In this document: positions 1 to 10,161 of the stretch, piece by piece | Position numbering within the stretch: the stretch's first letter is position 1 | Layout of the letters: every line of letters starts with the position of its first letter | Origin: Methylotetracoccus sp. | GTDB taxonomy: Bacteria > Pseudomonadota > Gammaproteobacteria > Methylococcales > Methylococcaceae | Direction: 5' to 3' | DNA length: 11,842 nucleotides | Assembly: GCA_025458755.1 (NCBI GenBank) | Contig: JALORT010000016.1 | Location: 1 to 11,842, forward strand | Translations under genes and position numbers: made by a program | The notes under the pieces: generated by a model | Database searches by the model: none | The model's input: the letters and a program-made list of their open reading frames with translations, nothing else | What the model was told of the DNA's origin: nothing

Positions 1-26
1 GCGAAGACTCATCACTTATTAGCCCG

Positions 27-524
27 CTAGGACGCGCCGAACAGTGCGGACATGATCTGATAGCTGATCACAATGTAGAGCACGGCCAGCGCTAAACCAT
101 AGTGCAGCGCCCGCGACAGCGCGTGCCGAAGAATGTGCGCGACGACCATGATATGCCAGATCATCAACATGAACAGTGCCATCTGAAACAGCCGGACATC
201 AGGACGGGCAGTCCACCATTGGAGCACGAGAGCGCCCGGCGTGCTAATCACTGCATCGGTAGCGAGCAGCGCGGTCGCGGTCTGTAGATATCGAGCCTGT
301 CTGCCAAAGAGCGACAGCGCCAGCCAGCAGAGACCAAGCAGCAGCATCGCCTCAACGGCTGCCTGCAGAGCCGCTTCGAACCAGTCGGACTGCACGATCA
401 ACAGTATTTCGCCCACAACGAGGTAAGCGACCAACGCCATCCCGAACAACAGCCGGGACGCCGGAACGTCTTGCGGGCCTCTCTTGAACAAACAAATGTC
501 AACGAAAAGTACCAGTAAGTCCAC
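27..524 (-). CDS. Multi-pass inner-membrane protein of unknown function, 165 aa
   Basis: I do not recognise a named family. The protein has five hydrophobic stretches, roughly residues 24-45, 52-73, 82-103, 112-133 and 142-162, joined by short charged loops, so it is very probably an integral inner-membrane protein. The N-terminus carries a short FKRGPQDVP motif before the first helix; short helical proteins with such a motif occur as conserved hypotheticals in gammaproteobacteria, as far as I recall. The start is the GTG at 522-524, because GGGAGGG sits six bases upstream. An ATG at 608 is in frame but would add 28 hydrophilic residues and overlap the upstream ABC-F gene. The gene follows yheS by 29 bases on the same strand, so it is probably the last gene of that operon. 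Function is unknown; a loose resemblance to YIP1-like membrane proteins is possible but unproven. Confidence 0.8.
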   Translation of the reverse strand: MDLLVLFVDICLFKRGPQDVPASRLLFGMALVAYLVVGEILLIVQSDWFEAALQAAVEAMLLLGLCWLALSLFGRQARYLQTATALLATDAVISTPGALVLQWWTARPDVRLFQMALFMLMIWHIMVVAHILRHALSRALHYGLALAVLYIVISYQIMSALFGAS

Positions 525-530
525 GCAGCG

Positions 531-537
531 CCCTCCC
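531..537 (-). promoter_or_regulatory. Strong ribosome binding site that sets the GTG start of the membrane protein
   Basis: On the minus strand GGGAGGG lies six bases before the GTG at 524. It is the best Shine-Dalgarno match I noticed in the window and lies in the 29-base gap after the yheS stop codon. It decides between this GTG and the upstream in-frame ATG at 608, which has no comparable site. Confidence 0.75.
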
Positions 538-553
538 AACTCCCGATTCGTCG

Positions 554-2449
554 TTATGATTCGCCGTCCTGACGGGCGCACTCCAAGGCGTCGCTGACCG
601 CCAGCCATTCTTCCTCCGCGAGGCGCAACGCCTTGTCGACACGCGCTTTCTCGATCGCCAGCGATTGCAGGCGCGCACTGTTGCCCGTCTCCCGATAGAG
701 TTCCGGGTCGGCCAAGACGTGTTCCAACTTTTTCAGGTCCCGCAGAATGCGCTCGAGGTCATCTTCCGCTCGCTTGACGGCGGTTTCCAGCGGCCGCAAG
801 CGGGAACGGCGTTCGGCCTCGCTGCGCCGCCGCTCTCTGGACGAATGGCGTGGTTCTCCATCGGAGGCTGTCGCCTCGGCGTTGCCCAGCTCCAAACGGC
901 GGCGATAATCCTCGAGATCTCCGGCGAAGGCGCTGACGCGCCCGTTGTCGACCAGCCAAAACTCGTCGACGACAGAGCGCAGCAGGTAACGGTCATGAGA
1001 CACCAGCACCAGTCCGCCGACAAACTCCTGCAGCGCACGGGCGAGCGTAAAGCGCATGTCGAGGTCAAGGTGGTTGGTTGGTTCGTCCAGCAGCAGCAGA
1101 TTCGGCCGTTGGTACACCAGCAGGGCCAAGCCGAGCCTGGCCTTTTCCCCGCCCGAAAAGGACTCCACCGGACTGAGCGTCCGGTCGCCGGAAAACCCGA
1201 AGCGTCCGAGGAAACTTCGCAGATCCTTGTCTGGAGCCCGCGGATCCAACCGCACCACGTGATCGAGGGCGGAATCCTGCAGGCGTAATTGTTCGATACT
1301 TTGCTGCGCGAAATAGCCGACAGCAAGCTCCGAAGCCGCGACCCGGCACCCCGAGACCGGCGCCAGAGCGCCGGCCAGTATCTTCATCAGGGTCGATTTT
1401 CCGGCACCGTTCCTCCCCAGCAGGCCGACGCGATCACCCGGCATCAAGCCGATCGTGACGTCCTCGAGCACGCGCCGCGCTCCGAATGCAGCGGCAACGT
1501 CCTCCAGCTGCAGTAACGGAACGGGCAACTTCGCTGGTGCGGGAAATGCGAAGTCGAGTGCCGAATCGACGTGGGCCTGCGCGATCAGGTCCATCCGTGC
1601 CAACGTCTTCATGCGGCTTTGCGCCTGCTTGGCCTTGGTCGCCTTGGCCCGAAAGCGATCGATAAAGCCCTGGATCCGCGCGATTTCGCGCTGCTGCTTG
1701 ACCCGCTCAGACTGGATCTGAGCAAGCCGTTCCGCGCGGCGCGCCTCAAACGATGAATAGTCTCCGGCGTACAAAACCGCCGCACGGTTCTCGATATGGA
1801 GAATATGATCGACGACGTCGTCGAGAAACTCCCGGTCGTGGGATATCAGAATCAGCGTTCCCTCATACTGCGTCAGCCAGTTCTGCAGCCACAGGATAGC
1901 ATCCAGGTCCAGATGATTCGTCGGCTCGTCCAACAACAACAGATCGGAGCGGCACATCAGTGCCCTCGCCAGACTGAGTCGCATGCGCCAGCCGCCGGAG
2001 AACTCGTCCACGCGGCGTGACTGCTCCTCAACACTGAAACCCAAGCCGCTCAAGAGTTTTGCCGCTCTTGCTTGCGCTGAGTAACCACCAATGGTTTCGA
2101 AGCGACTCTGTGCCTCGGCCAAAGCCAGCGCGTCAGACTCCGCGTCCAGACTCGACAACCGCCTCTGCAGCGACCGCATTTCACGGTCTCCATCCATCAC
2201 GTACTCGATGGCGGGAGCGGTACCCGCCGCCACTTCCTGCTCCACATACGCGACCACCAGGTCCGGTATCAGAGTCACTTCCCCGGTATCGGGGTGTAGG
2301 TCACCCAGCAACAAACCGAGTAAGCTGGATTTCCCCGCCCCGTTGGCTCCGGTCAGTCCGACCTTCTGGCCACGATGGATGGTGAAGGTGGTGTCGTTGA
2401 GCAACACCCGAGTGCCGCGGCGGAGTGCGACAGCATCGAAGCGGATCAT
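554..2449 (-). CDS. yheS: ABC-F family ATPase, YheS-type
   Basis: A soluble protein with two ABC ATPase domains and no membrane segment. The first domain has Walker A GANGAGKS (34-41), signature SGGWR (151-155), Walker B LLLLDEP ending near residue 176, and SHD at 203-205. The second has Walker A GRNGAGKS (345-352), signature SGGEK (432-436), Walker B (450-457) and SHD at 484-486. A charged helical linker (about 235-295) includes the DRFRAKATKAKQAQSR stretch typical of the ABC-F arm region, and a C-terminal coiled coil spans about 535-631. Length (631 aa) and the opening RGTRVLL match YheS closely (637 aa in E. coli). ABC-F proteins act on the ribosome, modulating elongation or relieving stalls; the exact role of YheS in this organism is inferred. 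AGAG lies just before the ATG. The gene follows the YcxB-like gene by 60 bases and precedes the membrane-protein gene by 29. Confidence 0.96.
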   Translation of the reverse strand: MIRFDAVALRRGTRVLLNDTTFTIHRGQKVGLTGANGAGKSSLLGLLLGDLHPDTGEVTLIPDLVVAYVEQEVAAGTAPAIEYVMDGDREMRSLQRRLSSLDAESDALALAEAQSRFETIGGYSAQARAAKLLSGLGFSVEEQSRRVDEFSGGWRMRLSLARALMCRSDLLLLDEPTNHLDLDAILWLQNWLTQYEGTLILISHDREFLDDVVDHILHIENRAAVLYAGDYSSFEARRAERLAQIQSERVKQQREIARIQGFIDRFRAKATKAKQAQSRMKTLARMDLIAQAHVDSALDFAFPAPAKLPVPLLQLEDVAAAFGARRVLEDVTIGLMPGDRVGLLGRNGAGKSTLMKILAGALAPVSGCRVAASELAVGYFAQQSIEQLRLQDSALDHVVRLDPRAPDKDLRSFLGRFGFSGDRTLSPVESFSGGEKARLGLALLVYQRPNLLLLDEPTNHLDLDMRFTLARALQEFVGGLVLVSHDRYLLRSVVDEFWLVDNGRVSAFAGDLEDYRRRLELGNAEATASDGEPRHSSRERRRSEAERRSRLRPLETAVKRAEDDLERILRDLKKLEHVLADPELYRETGNSARLQSLAIEKARVDKALRLAEEEWLAVSDALECARQDGES

Positions 2450-2509
2450 TACTCTCTAGGTAACGGAAAAGAAGGGGCGGTCTGACGTCGGACCAATTCA
2501 GGCAGAGGC

Positions 2510-3040
2510 TTAGACGGTCGGGTCGGCCTTTTCAATGCTCTCATCGGCAGCCTTCACGAACTCATGAAGATTGCCCTTCCGGACCGTAGCGCGGGGGATA
2601 ATCAGAGCCGATTCCCGCGTGACGAAGATAAAAGCGTATTTAGGCGTGGCTTCGATACGGAGAATGTCAGCCCACGGGGTTCTGGTCTCCCCCCTGCTGC
2701 TTGTTTCCACTAAATCCTGTTTTTCGATCCGGAGCGAGAATCGGCCGAGGACGGCATCCTTATCTTCCTGCGAGTAGAGCCGGCTCAATTGCCTCCGCAT
2801 ACTCCACTTGAGGTACGCCGGGACCCCGAATCCCCAAGCCAAAGCCAAAACCGCTACGTACAGAGCCGAGAGTGTGTCTTTGTAGTAGAACCACAGCAAC
2901 AGCGAAATCAGCACCATGAACCCCGGTACCTGCGCCTGATGCCGGCGAAAGTGCTTCTTCACCGGTGCCGTTTCGAACGCCAAGTGTTCATTGAACGCGA
3001 GCAAGTCCCGGTCGCGAACTTCGTATTCGATTTCGTTCAT
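2510..3040 (-). CDS. YcxB-like membrane protein, 176 aa
   Basis: The protein has a charged N-terminus (1-36), two adjacent hydrophobic segments (about 37-53 and 57-76) forming a helical hairpin, and a soluble C-terminal domain (about 85-176). The C-terminal domain has the pattern [14 protein letters not shown], then [12 protein letters not shown], then [10 protein letters not shown]. This looks like the YcxB-like C-terminal domain, a small PH-like fold found in many bacterial membrane-anchored proteins of unknown role. The only plausible start is the ATG at 3040; it has no strong ribosome binding site. The gene is first of a likely three-gene minus-strand unit with yheS and is divergent from the ferritin gene, about 194 bases away. 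The family call is by eye and moderately sure; no function can be assigned. Confidence 0.85.
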   Translation of the reverse strand: MNEIEYEVRDRDLLAFNEHLAFETAPVKKHFRRHQAQVPGFMVLISLLLWFYYKDTLSALYVAVLALAWGFGVPAYLKWSMRRQLSRLYSQEDKDAVLGRFSLRIEKQDLVETSSRGETRTPWADILRIEATPKYAFIFVTRESALIIPRATVRKGNLHEFVKAADESIEKADPTV

Positions 3041-3234
3041 CTGTTGGAGTTATCGTCTCTGTGGAAATCGATGACATCACGCGCTCCACACGCCAATGTG
3101 ATCTAATGGAGCAAAACTCGGATGTCGGCGCAGCGCGTAGTATACGAGATAATGTTCGGACTGATGATGATTCCCCACCGCCAAAGCCGGACGGGTCCGT
3201 ATTCACGCGTAAGCCAACCTGGGAGAAGCACCTC

Positions 3235-3702
3235 ATGCAAGGCCACCCGAAAGTCATCGCCTACCTCAACGACTTGCTCGCCGGCGAACTGACGGCGATT
3301 GACCAATACTTCATCCACTCCCGAATGCTGCGCGACTGGGGCTATTCCAAGCTGTTCGACCGTATCGATCACGAGATGCACGAGGAACAGGCCCATGGCG
3401 ACGCCTTGATCCGGCGAATACTCTTTCTAGATGGGATGCCCGACCTCGGGCGACGCGAGGCACTGAACGTGGGCCGCAGCGTTCCCGAAATGTTCCGAAA
3501 CGATCTGGCGGTTGAATACCGGGTCGTCGACCACCTTCGGGAAGTCATCGCGTTCTGCGAGTCCGTCCGGGACTACGACACGCGCCAAATTCTCCTCCCC
3601 CTGCTGCGGGACACGGAGGAGGATCACGCCTATTGGCTGGAGACCCAGCTCGGACTGATTGAGAAAATCGGCCTTCCGAACTACTTGCAAGCCCAATTGT
3701 GA
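3235..3702 (+). CDS. Bacterioferritin-family iron-storage ferritin (FtnA-like), lacking the heme-ligand Met52
   Basis: The product is a 155-residue four-helix-bundle ferritin subunit that would assemble into a 24-mer shell, oxidise Fe(II) and store it as mineral in the cytoplasm. All diiron ligands of the bacterioferritin site are visible: Glu18, Glu51, His54, Glu94, Glu128 and His131; the last two are shifted by one from E. coli Bfr by a one-residue insertion. Residue 52, the axial heme ligand Met in heme-binding bacterioferritins, is Gln. The N-terminus [13 protein letters not shown] and the C-terminal TEEDH..WLE..LGLI resemble Pseudomonas FtnA (formerly called BfrA), a Bfr-like subunit that does not bind heme. 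The ATG at 3235 is chosen because GGGAG lies about nine bases upstream and it gives the family length; the open frame extends back to 3061 but that part has no family match. bfd follows after 160 bases. Confidence 0.95.
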   Translation: MQGHPKVIAYLNDLLAGELTAIDQYFIHSRMLRDWGYSKLFDRIDHEMHEEQAHGDALIRRILFLDGMPDLGRREALNVGRSVPEMFRNDLAVEYRVVDHLREVIAFCESVRDYDTRQILLPLLRDTEEDHAYWLETQLGLIEKIGLPNYLQAQL

Positions 3703-3803
3703 TGCTGACGGGCACGTCTGCATCCTTTTGGGGCGTACCCCATGGCAGCATGGCCCGCCAGCGGCGGACTGCACTACTAGCCGACTTTTTGCCGTCTTAC
3801 TTA

Positions 3804-3832
3804 TTGATAATTGTTCTTAACCGCATTAGCAT
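3804..3832 (+). promoter_or_regulatory. Candidate sigma70 promoter of bfd, overlapped by the Fur box
   Basis: TTGATA (3804-3809) and TAGCAT (3827-3832) are separated by 17 bases and match the -35 and -10 consensus at five and four of six positions. The -10 ends 30 bases before the bfd ATG. The -35 lies inside the Fur-box match, so repressor binding would block RNA polymerase. Confidence 0.5.
3805..3819 (+). promoter_or_regulatory. Fur box in front of bfd
   Basis: TGATAATTGTTCTTA matches the 7-1-7 Fur consensus TGATAATNATTATCA at all seven positions of the left arm and four of seven in the right arm, 11 of 14 overall, in otherwise GC-rich DNA. It lies 43 bases before the bfd start and overlaps the candidate -35. 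bfd is a known Fur-repressed gene in other gammaproteobacteria, which supports the call. The binding itself is inferred. Confidence 0.65.
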
Positions 3833-3862
3833 ACGTCTATCGCGTCTTACCGTCGGGACACC

Positions 3863-4069
3863 ATGTACGTTTGCATTTGCAAAAAAGTCACGGATGGCCA
3901 AATCAGACAGGCCGTCGCGGAACAGCGGGTGCGCAATCTGCGCACCCTGAGAAGGGAGCTCGGGGGCTGCGATCAGTGCGGCAAGTGCGCACCTGATGCC
4001 AAGCAGATCATTCGTGACTCCCTGGATGAATCTATGGGCTTCGCCACTTGCTCACCCGCATCACTGTGA
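3863..4069 (+). CDS. bfd: Bacterioferritin-associated [2Fe-2S] ferredoxin
   Basis: A 68-residue protein that, in characterised systems, binds the ferritin shell and passes electrons to the stored ferric mineral so that Fe(II) is released. The [2Fe-2S] ligands are visible in the BFD-domain spacing: Cys4-x-Cys6 near the N-terminus and Cys39-x-x-Cys42 in the motif QCGKC. Cys36 is an extra cysteine just before the second pair. The start MYVCICKKVTD and the length fit Bfd proteins. The ribosome binding site is weak (GGGAC shortly before the ATG). The gene sits downstream of the ferritin gene but has its own Fur box and promoter candidate, so it is probably induced in iron starvation. It converges with trxB about 200 bases downstream. 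Confidence 0.93.
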   Translation: MYVCICKKVTDGQIRQAVAEQRVRNLRTLRRELGGCDQCGKCAPDAKQIIRDSLDESMGFATCSPASL

Positions 4070-4245
4070 TCTAACGATACTGGGCCGCTCGGGCGGAACT
4101 CGATGACTGAGCACGAAACGCGTCCGGTCGGGTCGACCGAGGATTCACCCCGAAGTGTGGGCCGAGATGTCGATAGGGCCTGGCCAGGTCTGGTTCGTTT
4201 CCAAGGTGGGGTGGCGACGTTCCCGGCTTCATCCTGTTCTCCAGG

Positions 4246-4261
4246 AGCCTAGGCCTAGGCT
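4246..4261. repeat. Perfect 16-base palindrome just downstream of trxB
   Basis: AGCCTAGGCCTAGGCT is a perfect inverted repeat centred at 4253/4254, with one more G-C pair possible beyond a G-T mismatch at the ends. It starts six bases past the trxB stop codon, in the 198-base gap between the convergent genes bfd and trxB. It could form a hairpin in either transcript, but no run of T follows on either strand, so it is not a standard intrinsic terminator. Role unknown; transcript-end protection or a protein site are possible. Confidence 0.6.
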
Positions 4262-4267
4262 TCGAGA

Positions 4268-5257
<990 letters not shown>

Positions 5258-5274
5258 TCAGATTCAATAAATCA

Positions 5275-5303
5275 AGTATGAACCGCGCCGCACTTCCGGT
5301 AAA
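5275..5303 (-). promoter_or_regulatory. Candidate sigma70 promoter of trxB
   Basis: On the minus strand TTTACC (5298-5303) and CATACT (5275-5280) are 17 bases apart, each matching four of six consensus positions. The -10 lies about 38 bases before the trxB ATG. Moderate match; assigned mainly by position and spacing. Confidence 0.35.
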
Positions 5304-5331
5304 GCCCGGCATTGCGAACGGCGCAGCCCCT

Positions 5332-5360
5332 TTGCCACAATAATGAGGTGTGGCTATACG
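5332..5360 (+). promoter_or_regulatory. Candidate sigma70 promoter of ftsK
   Basis: TTGCCA (5332-5337) and TATACG (5355-5360) are separated by exactly 17 bases and match consensus at five and four of six positions. Transcription would start near 5367, upstream of the chosen ftsK ATG at 5405 and downstream of the first in-frame ATG at 5312, so it also argues against the longer reading. Confidence 0.5.
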
Positions 5361-5404
5361 CAGTTGATTCGGTGACAATTTTGCCCTCCGCAGACAAAAA
5401 GACG

Positions 5405-7744
<2,340 letters not shown>

Positions 7745-7753
7745 TCATCGCGG

Positions 7754-8824
7754 TCACCACTGCAGGCCGAGCGGATTGTCCGGATCGATGTGATCCATGA
7801 ACGGCTTGCGCCGGTCCTGATCTGTGACCTGGTAGATGCGTCCCAGCCAATTGTTGAACAAGGCCTTGGCGGAATCGCGCCACGTGTTGTCCAGATGAGT
7901 GAAGATAAACTGCTCCGGAAAATCGGGCGGTTTGCGCCCGAAGCGCTTCGCGCTGCGCAGATGCTGGCCGTACTCGTTCAACACTCCTGAGACTTCCAGG
8001 CTGAAATAATGTTCGGGGAACGGCGGATAGTCTTCGCGTTCGTTCGTGTAGTAGCGCATCACTTCCCGCTTGTATTCCTTCATCAGGCTGATCGTGTCGT
8101 ATTCGGGATGGCCCTGAAAAAATACGGTGCGGAACTGGTCCGGACTGACCGCGAGGTGCACGCCCGCTTCTTCGCTTTCCACCAGGATCTTCAAGCCGGC
8201 CCGCTCCAGGTCTTCGCGGAAAATCTCGTTGAAGCGGGAGTGCGGCACATCGAAGCGCGTGTTGATATCGGCCACTAGCGGGTGCCGCTTCTCGACGACT
8301 CGGTGCGAGTAGACACCCCAACGTTTGAATCCCAGGTGAGTACGGTGTATCCCGTAGCAATACTGGACCAGCGCATGGGTGGCGAGACACGAGCAAAGGA
8401 CCGACGTCACGCTTTCGCGCGCCCAGTCAAACACTTCGGTCAGCGGCACCCAGAAATCCTCGAGCGGCAGTTTCGGCTGCGAGACATTGGCGCCGCTGAC
8501 GATCAACCCGTCCAGCCCGTCATGCCGCAGCTGCTCGAACGTTTCGTAGTGCTTGGCGATGTGCGCGCCGGCCGCATCGCCGCGCGGTAGGCCGTCGATC
8601 GTAAAGGGGTGCATGTGAAACTGAACGATCGGGTTGGCCGCCCCCACCAGGCGGAAGAACTGCCGTTCGGTGGCCTCCAGCGCCGCGTCGGGCATCATGT
8701 TCAGGAATCCGATGTGCATTTCGCGGATGTCCTGATGTTCCGCCTTCTCGACCGAAAGCACGTCCTGCCCTTCCTCGCGGAGACGCTGGAAAGTCGGCAA
8801 GGCAGTGTGTGCAACGAGAGGCAT
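7754..8824 (-). CDS. metA: Homoserine O-acyltransferase, MetA family (probably succinyltransferase)
   Basis: A 356-residue enzyme of the MetA (HTS) family, class I glutamine-amidotransferase-like fold. It acylates L-homoserine from an acyl-CoA, the first committed step of methionine synthesis. Catalytic residues by alignment with E. coli MetA: Cys146 (in LCSCLATHAL, for Cys142), His239 and Glu241 in QGHPEYD. The substrate-specificity position, Gly111 in E. coli (succinyl) and Glu in acetyl-using members, aligns with Ser115 here; lack of Glu favours succinyl-CoA, an inference. At 356 aa it is longer than E. coli MetA (309) because of extra sequence near residues 260-315. The start is the ATG at 8824, giving the family N-terminus MPLVAH; a TTG at 8860 would overlap the upstream stop codon and add 12 unmatched residues. 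It is the last gene of a likely operon with the P-loop NTPase, 32 bases away. No SAM riboswitch is seen. Confidence 0.93.
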   Translation of the reverse strand: MPLVAHTALPTFQRLREEGQDVLSVEKAEHQDIREMHIGFLNMMPDAALEATERQFFRLVGAANPIVQFHMHPFTIDGLPRGDAAGAHIAKHYETFEQLRHDGLDGLIVSGANVSQPKLPLEDFWVPLTEVFDWARESVTSVLCSCLATHALVQYCYGIHRTHLGFKRWGVYSHRVVEKRHPLVADINTRFDVPHSRFNEIFREDLERAGLKILVESEEAGVHLAVSPDQFRTVFFQGHPEYDTISLMKEYKREVMRYYTNEREDYPPFPEHYFSLEVSGVLNEYGQHLRSAKRFGRKPPDFPEQFIFTHLDNTWRDSAKALFNNWLGRIYQVTDQDRRKPFMDHIDPDNPLGLQW

Positions 8825-8856
8825 GGAATTCTCTGCGGGTTCGTGGTTAACGGAAA

Positions 8857-9696
8857 TCAACGCGCCAATGCATCGGATACCAGCGCCAGAAAATCGTGTT
8901 CGTCGTGTACCTGTGCTGCATCCTGAACATCGACCGTGTAGCCGAATTGATCGGCAATCGCCTGATAACGCGGCAAGCGGGAACGAAACAAGCGGGGAAA
9001 GACCCAGGTTACAAAGTCGTCCGGCGCGATATCGTCGACCCGCTGATGGCGCCGCTCCTGCATGAATTCGGGCAGCTGTTCGTCCAGGAACTCGGCTCGG
9101 TAATACAGCGGTTTGGGGTCGCTCGCTGCACGCTCGATCAACACGTGTTCCAGTTCCGGCGAGGTGCGAATATAAAGGATGATCGTGCAGTCAGCCAGGC
9201 TCTGCAGAGTCTCTGGATCGTCCAGTTCGCAGACGCTGCCGCCGGCATCATTGATGAAGTGACGGTACCCGTAGATGTCGTAGACTTTCTCGATGAACGC
9301 CGGAACGTCCCGCATCGCCATGATTTCGGCATGCCGGTGTAAGACCTGACGCCGTTTGAATTCCTCCAGCGACAAACCGCTCAACGCCGGATTTCCGAGC
9401 TTACCGAGAAAAGTCGAAATCGGCGCGAGATTATCGACAGTGATGTTACTGCGGATGAAGATCGAATCGGACAGCAGCAGCTCGCGGAGGAACGGCACAT
9501 CCATCGCCTGCCGCTTGATGTTGTCGAGAATCGGTTCCACCAGGTACCGGGTCCCGATCCGGTAATCGCCCGAATAGTGAAACCATTGGTCCTTCGGCAG
9601 CTTGTCGGCCAGCGTCGTCTTACCGACGCCGGACATGCCGAGCAGCGTAATGCATTTCCGTTCACAATCCCGAAACTGCTGGGGCGTCATTCGCAT
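8857..9696 (-). CDS. P-loop NTPase of unknown function, 279 aa
   Basis: Walker A GMSGVGKTT at residues 20-28 directly follows a short first strand (CITLL), the layout of small kinase-like P-loop proteins. Further on are a hydrophobic strand ending in FINDAGGSVCELD (147-159), where Asp150 could act as a Walker B-like acid, and a third strand TIILYIRTS (171-179) followed by ELEHVLIERA. The C-terminal half (about 190-279) is charged and alpha-helical, with no signal peptide or membrane segment. I recognise no named family; kinase, zeta-like phosphotransferase and metabolic ATPase are all open. It lies 36 bases after the globin gene and 32 bases before metA, so its product is probably made together with MetA. 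Start ATG at 9696, with a second ATG two codons later. Confidence 0.88.
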   Translation of the reverse strand: MRMTPQQFRDCERKCITLLGMSGVGKTTLADKLPKDQWFHYSGDYRIGTRYLVEPILDNIKRQAMDVPFLRELLLSDSIFIRSNITVDNLAPISTFLGKLGNPALSGLSLEEFKRRQVLHRHAEIMAMRDVPAFIEKVYDIYGYRHFINDAGGSVCELDDPETLQSLADCTIILYIRTSPELEHVLIERAASDPKPLYYRAEFLDEQLPEFMQERRHQRVDDIAPDDFVTWVFPRLFRSRLPRYQAIADQFGYTVDVQDAAQVHDEHDFLALVSDALAR

Positions 9697-9732
9697 GGCG
9701 TTCGCTCGACAACATTGCTAACTGCGGAACCG

Positions 9733-10131
9733 TCACTCCGGACGATTGATCATGTGGTGCGCCGTCTGCGTCAGCGCAGCAAACAGCTTTTCGCGGAGCG
9801 ACGCGTCCATCGGCGTGTCGTTCAAGGCTTTACGCATCGCCGACAGCCACTGCTCGGCCTCGGCGCGTCCGATGGAAAACGGGAAATGCCGCATCCGAAG
9901 TCGGGGATGCCCGAATTCCTCCCGGTACAGATTGGGTCCGCCCAGCCACCCCGACAGAAATTTGAAGAGTCTATCCTTCGACCCGGTCAGATCCTCAGGG
10001 TGCATCCCGCGCACCGTCGCGGTCTCGGACATCGTATCCATGTAGCCGTAGAATCGGTCGACCAGGCCGCGCAGCGCGGCTTCGCCGCCGAGCCGCTGAT
10101 ACGGTGTAAGGTGCTCAGCGTTGGGCATCAT
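9733..10131 (-). CDS. Truncated hemoglobin, group II (trHbO-like)
   Basis: A 132-residue 2-on-2 globin. The probable B10 tyrosine is Tyr28 in RFYGYM. Group II features follow: KFLSGWLGGPNLY (57-69), then HPRLRMRHFPF with the proximal F8 histidine at His82, and Trp95 in EQWL at the G8 position that marks group II members. These proteins bind oxygen and nitric oxide and are usually linked to NO or peroxide detoxification or oxygen delivery; the role here is not shown. Length (about 130 aa) is normal. Two ATGs in tandem (10131 and 10128) are preceded by a TTG; none has a clear ribosome binding site, so the start is uncertain by one or two codons. It is the first gene of the likely unit with the P-loop NTPase and metA, and divergent from the MOSC gene. 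Confidence 0.92.
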   Translation of the reverse strand: MMPNAEHLTPYQRLGGEAALRGLVDRFYGYMDTMSETATVRGMHPEDLTGSKDRLFKFLSGWLGGPNLYREEFGHPRLRMRHFPFSIGRAEAEQWLSAMRKALNDTPMDASLREKLFAALTQTAHHMINRPE

Positions 10132-10161
10132 CAAAGCGTGCGCATCGAACCGGCAGCAAAA

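Noticed and set aside
2479..2494. GGTC...GACC hairpin between the YcxB-like gene and yheS as a terminator
   Set aside because: Stem of only four pairs with a large loop and a T-tract broken by C; too weak to call.
3148..3172. GATAAT and GATGATGATT before the ferritin gene as a Fur box
   Set aside because: The two half-like pieces are out of register for the 7-1-7 consensus, and no good -35 is found for the -10-like GATAAT.
3061..3234. N-terminal extension of the ferritin reading frame
   Set aside because: The 58 extra residues have no ferritin similarity, while the ATG at 3235 has a ribosome binding site and gives the exact family length.
3729..3742. TGGGG-CGTA-CCCCA hairpin after the ferritin gene as a terminator
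   Set aside because: Only five pairs and no following T-run on the plus strand.
5312..5404. Longer ftsK reading starting at the ATG at 5312
   Set aside because: It would add 31 residues unlike any FtsK N-terminus, and the candidate promoter at 5332-5360 lies inside it.
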